A DNA stretch of 64,000 nucleotides from Mycobacterium ostraviense (GTDB lineage Bacteria > Actinomycetota > Actinomycetes > Mycobacteriales > Mycobacteriaceae): positions 137,780-201,779 of the forward strand of contig NZ_NKRE01000001.1 in the NCBI RefSeq assembly GCF_002705925.1, given 5' to 3'. Below, piece after piece: positions 59,966 to 64,000 of this stretch. A program made the position numbers and the translations under genes. Below the pieces are notes generated by a model. It ran no database searches, was not told where the DNA came from, and worked only from the letters and a program-made list of their open reading frames with translations. Numbering within the stretch: position 1 is the first letter of the stretch; each line of letters opens with the position of its first letter.

Positions 59966-61408
59966 ATGGTTCTTGTGACAGCGTCGACGGCGTATCTTGC
60001 GCGACCGCTGGCCAGCGCCCATACCTCGCTGATGTACGGCTGGCTGCCGGTCACGGTCCAGCTGGTGACCGCGACCGTACTGTTGCTGGCGATCGGGTCG
60101 CGCTATCGCCGGTGGCGTCGGCTGCCGGCCGCGGTGGCCGTCGGCGGTGCGACGGCCTGCGGGACCGGGTGGTATCTCGGCGGGCTCGCCAATGATCCGG
60201 CCCCGGCCGCGCTGTGGGTCTGGGCCGGTTTGACGGGCGTGGCCGCGACGGTACTGGTCGTGGGCTGGCGCAGCACGCGCTGGTGGGGGCGCGGCGCGTC
60301 GCTGATGGCGGTGCCGCTATGTGTGCTCAGCGCGGCGTTGGCGCTCAACCTGTGGGTCGGCTATTTTCCGACCGTTCAGGCCGCATGGAACCAGCTCACC
60401 TCCGGTCCGCTGCCCGATCAGGCGGATCCGGCCAGCATCGCCGCGATGGCCGGCAAGGGCACACGGCCGCCGCACGGCAGCGTCGTGCCGGTCACCATCC
60501 CGTCCACGGCATCGCACTTCAAACATCGCGGGGAACTGGTGTACCTGCCGCCCGCTTGGTTCGCGAGTGATCCGCCCCCGCGATTGCCTGTCGTGATGAT
60601 GATCGGCGGCCAGTTCAACACCCCCGCCGACTGGGCGCGAGCCGGCAACGCCGTACAGACGGTCGACGAATTTGCCACCGCCCATCATGGCAATGCGCCG
60701 GTGCTGGTCTTCGTCGACTCCGGCGGAGCCTTCAACAACGACACCGAGTGCGTCAATGGACGACGCGGCAACGCGGCCGATCATCTAACCAAAGACGTTG
60801 TGCCATATATGGTCTCGAAATTCGGCGTCAGCTCGCAGCAGCGTAACTGGGGCATTGTGGGCTGGTCGATGGGCGGGACTTGCGCCGTGGATTTGACGGT
60901 CATGCACCCCGAGCTGTTCAGCGCATTTGTCGATGTCGCCGGCGATTTCTACCCCAACGCGGGAAACAAGGCGGAAACCATCGCCAGGCTGTTCGGCGGC
61001 AACGCCGACGCGTGGGCCGCATTCGATCCGACGACGGTGATCATCCGGCATGGCCCCTATACCGGGGTTTCGGGTTGGTTCGCTATCGCTGTCCCTGGTC
61101 AACCGGCGGGGCGTCGGGATACTCCGATCGTCGACACCGCCGCCATGCGGGTGGCCGGGCGCGACGCCGCCGCAAATCCGAGCAACCAGACGGCGGCCGC
61201 CAATGCGCTGTGCGCGATGGGCCGGACCAACGGTATCGACTGCGCGGTGGTCCCCCAACCCGGCAAGCACGACTGGCCCTTTGTCGACCAGGCGTTCGTG
61301 CTGGCGCTGCCCTGGCTGGCCGGGCAGCTGGGCACTCCGGAGGCGCCGCGGATTGCGTTACCGGGTACCGGCGGTGCGGCCGCGCAGGTCGTCACCACCG
61401 GGCGGTAG
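59966..61408 (+). CDS. Membrane-anchored esterase, antigen-85-like fold
   Basis: 480 residues, matching H37Rv Rv1639c. Four N-terminal membrane helices (residues about 23-132) precede an exported alpha/beta hydrolase domain. The nucleophile elbow is GWSMGG with Ser301, and His435 lies in GKHDWPFV, comparable to the catalytic His region of mycolyltransferases. NNDTEC and DVVPYMVSKFGV resemble antigen 85/esterase D proteins. The substrate is unknown. It follows lysX by 78 bases and may be co-transcribed with it. Confidence 0.87.
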   Translation: MVLVTASTAYLARPLASAHTSLMYGWLPVTVQLVTATVLLLAIGSRYRRWRRLPAAVAVGGATACGTGWYLGGLANDPAPAALWVWAGLTGVAATVLVVGWRSTRWWGRGASLMAVPLCVLSAALALNLWVGYFPTVQAAWNQLTSGPLPDQADPASIAAMAGKGTRPPHGSVVPVTIPSTASHFKHRGELVYLPPAWFASDPPPRLPVVMMIGGQFNTPADWARAGNAVQTVDEFATAHHGNAPVLVFVDSGGAFNNDTECVNGRRGNAADHLTKDVVPYMVSKFGVSSQQRNWGIVGWSMGGTCAVDLTVMHPELFSAFVDVAGDFYPNAGNKAETIARLFGGNADAWAAFDPTTVIIRHGPYTGVSGWFAIAVPGQPAGRRDTPIVDTAAMRVAGRDAAANPSNQTAAANALCAMGRTNGIDCAVVPQPGKHDWPFVDQAFVLALPWLAGQLGTPEAPRIALPGTGGAAAQVVTTGR

Positions 61409-61852
61409 TTGCCGGTGCGGTCGGTCGCGCGGGTTCGCCGGGCGGTATTCGCCCGGCACTGCAATCCCTGGAGTGCCTGGACGCGCTGGGCGAGCACACC
61501 ACTGGCGCTGCTACCGATATGGACGCGGCGCTGGGGTCACGCCGCGGTGATCGGAGTGTGGCTGGCGGTCAATCCGGTTGTCTTCGGCAAGCCGAAACAC
61601 CATCGAGCATGGGCGACGCGGGCGATGTTGGGCGAGGAACTGTGGATCACCGAGCGTCCGCCCGACACGGCGATGCTGGTCAGCGCGCTGACATCGGCCG
61701 TTTCGCTGAGCGCGGTGATCGCCACCCGCCGCCGCCGACTCAAGCCGGCGGTTGTCGCGACCGCGCTGCAAATGACGCTGACCATGGTGTATTGGGAGCT
61801 GATGGTGCGTTACCTCCATCGGCGGGGCGGCGGTGATACACAGCAGCAGTAA
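61409..61852 (+). CDS. Small conserved membrane protein, unknown function
   Basis: 147 residues with two or three hydrophobic stretches (WGHAAVIGVWLAVNPVVFG; AMLVSALTSAVSLSAVIAT; PAVVATALQMTLTMVYWEL). The motif VFGKPKHHRAWATRAMLGEELW resembles a DUF family of actinobacterial membrane proteins (DUF6653, from memory). TTG 61409 touches the preceding stop; GTG 61415 is an alternative. Tight spacing puts it in an operon with the esterase. Confidence 0.72.
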   Translation: MPVRSVARVRRAVFARHCNPWSAWTRWASTPLALLPIWTRRWGHAAVIGVWLAVNPVVFGKPKHHRAWATRAMLGEELWITERPPDTAMLVSALTSAVSLSAVIATRRRRLKPAVVATALQMTLTMVYWELMVRYLHRRGGGDTQQQ

Positions 61853-61861
61853 CGTGGCGGC

Positions 61862-62122
61862 ATGCCCGACGAACCAGACGCCCCGGACGCGAAGGCCCCC
61901 GATCCCGGATACGACGACGCCGGTGTGCCGACCTTCGAATCGGTCCGCGACAAGATCGAATCCCGTTACGCGACGGCGATGGGTGCGGCCGAACTGGATG
62001 CCGAGACGACAGCGGGCCGGGCTATCGAGGACGAGTACGACGAGCGCCAACGCGCGGCTGCCGAGCGCTTGGCCCAGATTCGTGAGTCGATGGGCACCGA
62101 CGGCTCCTTGCGTAAGTCTTAA
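61862..62122 (+). CDS. Small acidic helical protein, unknown function
   Basis: 86 residues: a Pro/Asp-rich N-terminus (MPDEPDAPDAKAPDPGYDDA) then a charged helix (FESVRDKIESRYATAMGAAE; DEYDERQRAAAERLAQIRE). No signal peptide, membrane segment or motif recognised. It lies 9 bases after the previous gene. Coding is supported by third-position GC and a good stop, but the ribosome site is weak. Confidence 0.65.
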   Translation: MPDEPDAPDAKAPDPGYDDAGVPTFESVRDKIESRYATAMGAAELDAETTAGRAIEDEYDERQRAAAERLAQIRESMGTDGSLRKS

Positions 62123-62269
62123 AGCGCGGCATGCTTTGTCGGCGGGGTCGACCAAAAGCTGTTCAGCCAAACCCGGTTCGCCGCTGTTAACGGCGATACA
62201 CTGTGCGCCTGCCGATTCCGCATGATCCCAGCACGCCGCGGGTTGCCGTGCGGTCGTGGGAGGTGCGCG

Positions 62270-63982
62270 ATGTCGTTTGTTTTTGTGACACCGCCGATGC
62301 TGGCGGACGCCGCGAGCAGCTTGGCGACAATCGGCTCGGCAATCACCTCAGCCAATGCGCTGGCGGCGGCCCCAACGACAAGTATGTTGGCGGCCGGCGC
62401 AGATGAAGTGTCCGCAGCGATCGCGGGATTATTCGGCGCACACGCTCAGGCATACCAGGTCCTCAGCGCGCAGACGGCAGCCTTCCACGAGCAGTTCGTG
62501 CAGACACTGAGGTCGGCGACGGGTGCCTACGCCAGCGCCGAGGCCGCCAATGTCGAGCAGAATCTGCTCAATGCAATTAACGCGCCTGCCCAGGCGTTCT
62601 TGGGGCGCCCGCTGATCGGCAACGGGGTCAACGGCGGGCCTGGCCAAGACGGCGGACCGGGTGGTTTGTTGTTCGGCAACGGCGGCAGCGGCGGCGCCAG
62701 CACCACCGCTGGGGTGGCCGGCGGAAACGGCGGCGATGCGGGGTGGTTGGGCCACGGTGGGGCCGGTGGAGCCGGTGGAGCCGGCGCATCAGGCGGGCGC
62801 GGCGGCACCGGTGGGCTGCTGTTCGGCAACGGCGGGACGGGCGGCATGGGCGGGGCCGGCGGTCACGGCGGCGCCGGCGGTAACGCCGTGCTGTTCGGCA
62901 ATGGCGGGGCGGGCGGAGTCGGAGGGGCCGGCGCGAACGGCGCGCCGGGCGTCAACCCCGGATTGCTCCCCCCCACCATGCCGGCTGCCGACGGGGCAGA
63001 CGGCAGCCTCTTGCCTAATGGCGTCGGCGGCGGCGGCCAGCCCGGCGTCAATGGCACCGCCCCCGGGCAGGCCGGCGGCAACGGCGGAGACGGAACGGTC
63101 GGGGACTTCGGCGGAAGCGGCGGTGGTGGCGCCGGAGGGGCAGGCGGCCCCGGTGCACGCGGTGGAGACGGCGGAACGGGCGGCATTAGCAGCTTCGGCG
63201 CGGGGGGCGGCGGAGGCGGCACCGGTGGCGCTGGCGGTGACGGCGGCATCTTCGGAGGGCCTGGCGGCAACGGTGGCGGCATCGATGGCGGCGCCGGTGG
63301 TGCGTCCGTGAACGCCAGCGGAAGCGGCGGGGGCGCCGGTGGCGGCGCAGGTTTGCCTGACGGTCGTGGTGGCGGGGGCGGTGCCGGCGGCCCAGGTGGA
63401 GCCGGCGCCCCCGGCGGGAACGGCGGCGACGGAGGCAAAAGCGGGGGTGGTGGCGGCGCCGGTGGCACCGGCGGTACAGGCGCTTTCGGTGGCAACGGCG
63501 GCAACGGGGGTGACAGCTTCGGTGGCGGTGGCGGTGTCGGCGGCAAGGGCGGTACCGGGGGCTTTGGCGCTGCTGGTGGTGCTGGCTTCCACGGTGGGGA
63601 CGGTGGTGCCGGTGGCCGCGCCGGTCTGCTGGTCGGTGACGGTGGAGCCGGTGGTGTCGGCGGTATCGGCGGAGACGGCGGCAACGGTGCATCCGGCGGC
63701 AACGGTGGGCGCGGCGGGCTTGGTGGGTTCGCCAACGCCAGTGCCATCGGTGATGCCGGCGGCAATGGCGGCGGCGGCGGCACCGGCGGAGTCGGCGGCG
63801 TGGCCGGCTTCGGCGGGAACGGCGGCGCCGGCGGCGCCGGCGGTCAAGGCGGGCTGCTGATCGGCAACGGCGGCGCCGGTGGTGTGGGTGGTATCGGCGG
63901 CCTAGGAGGGTGGTGTTTTACGGCCATTGCGGGGACGCTGGTTGACCGGTTGGGCTGTTGGGCAGGGCCTGTGTCGTCGTGA
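62270..63982 (+). CDS. PE_PGRS-family protein, C-terminus probably disrupted
   Basis: 570 residues. The PE domain ([20 protein letters not shown]) spans about 1-95, with YxxxE (YASAE), a short linker ([16 protein letters not shown]), then GGAGG-type PGRS repeats with LLFGNGG units. ATG 62270 has GGGAGG 6 bases upstream; the frame is open 16 codons earlier without support. The repeat stops at about 63912 and the last 25 residues ([16 protein letters not shown]...) are unrelated, suggesting an insertion or rearrangement. Expected at the cell surface, exported through ESX-5. Confidence 0.88.
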   Translation: MSFVFVTPPMLADAASSLATIGSAITSANALAAAPTTSMLAAGADEVSAAIAGLFGAHAQAYQVLSAQTAAFHEQFVQTLRSATGAYASAEAANVEQNLLNAINAPAQAFLGRPLIGNGVNGGPGQDGGPGGLLFGNGGSGGASTTAGVAGGNGGDAGWLGHGGAGGAGGAGASGGRGGTGGLLFGNGGTGGMGGAGGHGGAGGNAVLFGNGGAGGVGGAGANGAPGVNPGLLPPTMPAADGADGSLLPNGVGGGGQPGVNGTAPGQAGGNGGDGTVGDFGGSGGGGAGGAGGPGARGGDGGTGGISSFGAGGGGGGTGGAGGDGGIFGGPGGNGGGIDGGAGGASVNASGSGGGAGGGAGLPDGRGGGGGAGGPGGAGAPGGNGGDGGKSGGGGGAGGTGGTGAFGGNGGNGGDSFGGGGGVGGKGGTGGFGAAGGAGFHGGDGGAGGRAGLLVGDGGAGGVGGIGGDGGNGASGGNGGRGGLGGFANASAIGDAGGNGGGGGTGGVGGVAGFGGNGGAGGAGGQGGLLIGNGGAGGVGGIGGLGGWCFTAIAGTLVDRLGCWAGPVSS

Positions 63983-64000
63983 GTGCTTCCTAGCTCAGGT

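Noticed and set aside
62789..63847. Minus-strand ORFs antisense to PE_PGRS (Pro-rich and Ala/Thr-rich)
   Set aside because: Direct consequence of GGC/GCC triplet repeats; no start context.

Overview
The window is high-GC DNA from a slow-growing Mycobacterium related to the M. tuberculosis / M. kansasii group. The evidence is three PE-family genes (one PE_PGRS), an EspA/EspC-type ESX-1 substrate pair, the pks7-pks8/17-pks9-pks10-pks11 cluster, a LysX fusion enzyme, and a gene order that follows M. tuberculosis H37Rv from about Rv1689 back to about Rv1639 in inverted orientation. Locus comparisons are from memory; no database was searched.

Layout. (1) 1-6897: mpg-tyrS on the minus strand (tyrS runs off the left edge); a divergent plus-strand ABC exporter operon ending in its TetR regulator; then a minus-strand Trm112-like gene overlapping a large hydrolase/acyl-CoA-synthetase-like fusion. 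(2) 7076-9608: accessory block with EspC-like, EspA-like and coiled-coil proteins, in place of the H37Rv content I expect here. (3) 9881-14700: DHA2-type MFS exporter (minus), an intact ABC-F ATPase and a coupled CYP139-type P450 (plus). (4) 14683-32802: minus-strand polyketide cluster read pks10 > pks7 > pks8/17 > pks9 > pks11. (5) 32870-41438: arginine regulon argC-J-B-D-F-R-G-H, minus strand, with 4-base overlaps and an ARG-box-like operator before argC. (6) 41521-43953: PE protein with 81-residue tandem repeats, followed by 1.76 kb of gene-poor, partly decayed sequence. (7) 45718-52503: pheS-pheT, a rhomboid-like protein, a class III adenylate cyclase and a PE17-type protein. (8) 53002-56573: a DUF2236 protein, tsnR, rplT, rpmI and infC with an attenuator-like leader. 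(9) 56573-end: lysX, a membrane-anchored esterase, two small proteins and a PE_PGRS gene whose repeats stop abruptly near the right edge.

How the genes work together. The polyketide block is the most interesting part. Pks9 has Gln in place of the ketosynthase nucleophile, which marks a KSQ decarboxylating loading module. Pks7 and Pks8/17 are complete fully reducing modules with AT motifs predicting methylmalonyl and malonyl units. No thioesterase is present, and two type III synthases flank the set. Docking-helix types suggest Pks9 > Pks7 > Pks8/17, giving a short methyl-branched acyl chain for a type III enzyme. Pks8/17 is one 2104-residue ORF here (split as pks8 + pks17 in H37Rv), and the ABC-F gene is also intact here but split in H37Rv, so this genome appears to keep ancestral forms.

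The arginine genes form one translationally coupled operon with its own repressor inside it. The translation genes (tyrS, pheST, infC-rpmI-rplT, tsnR) are ordinary housekeeping genes, but the infC leader and its apparent AUC start codon merit attention.
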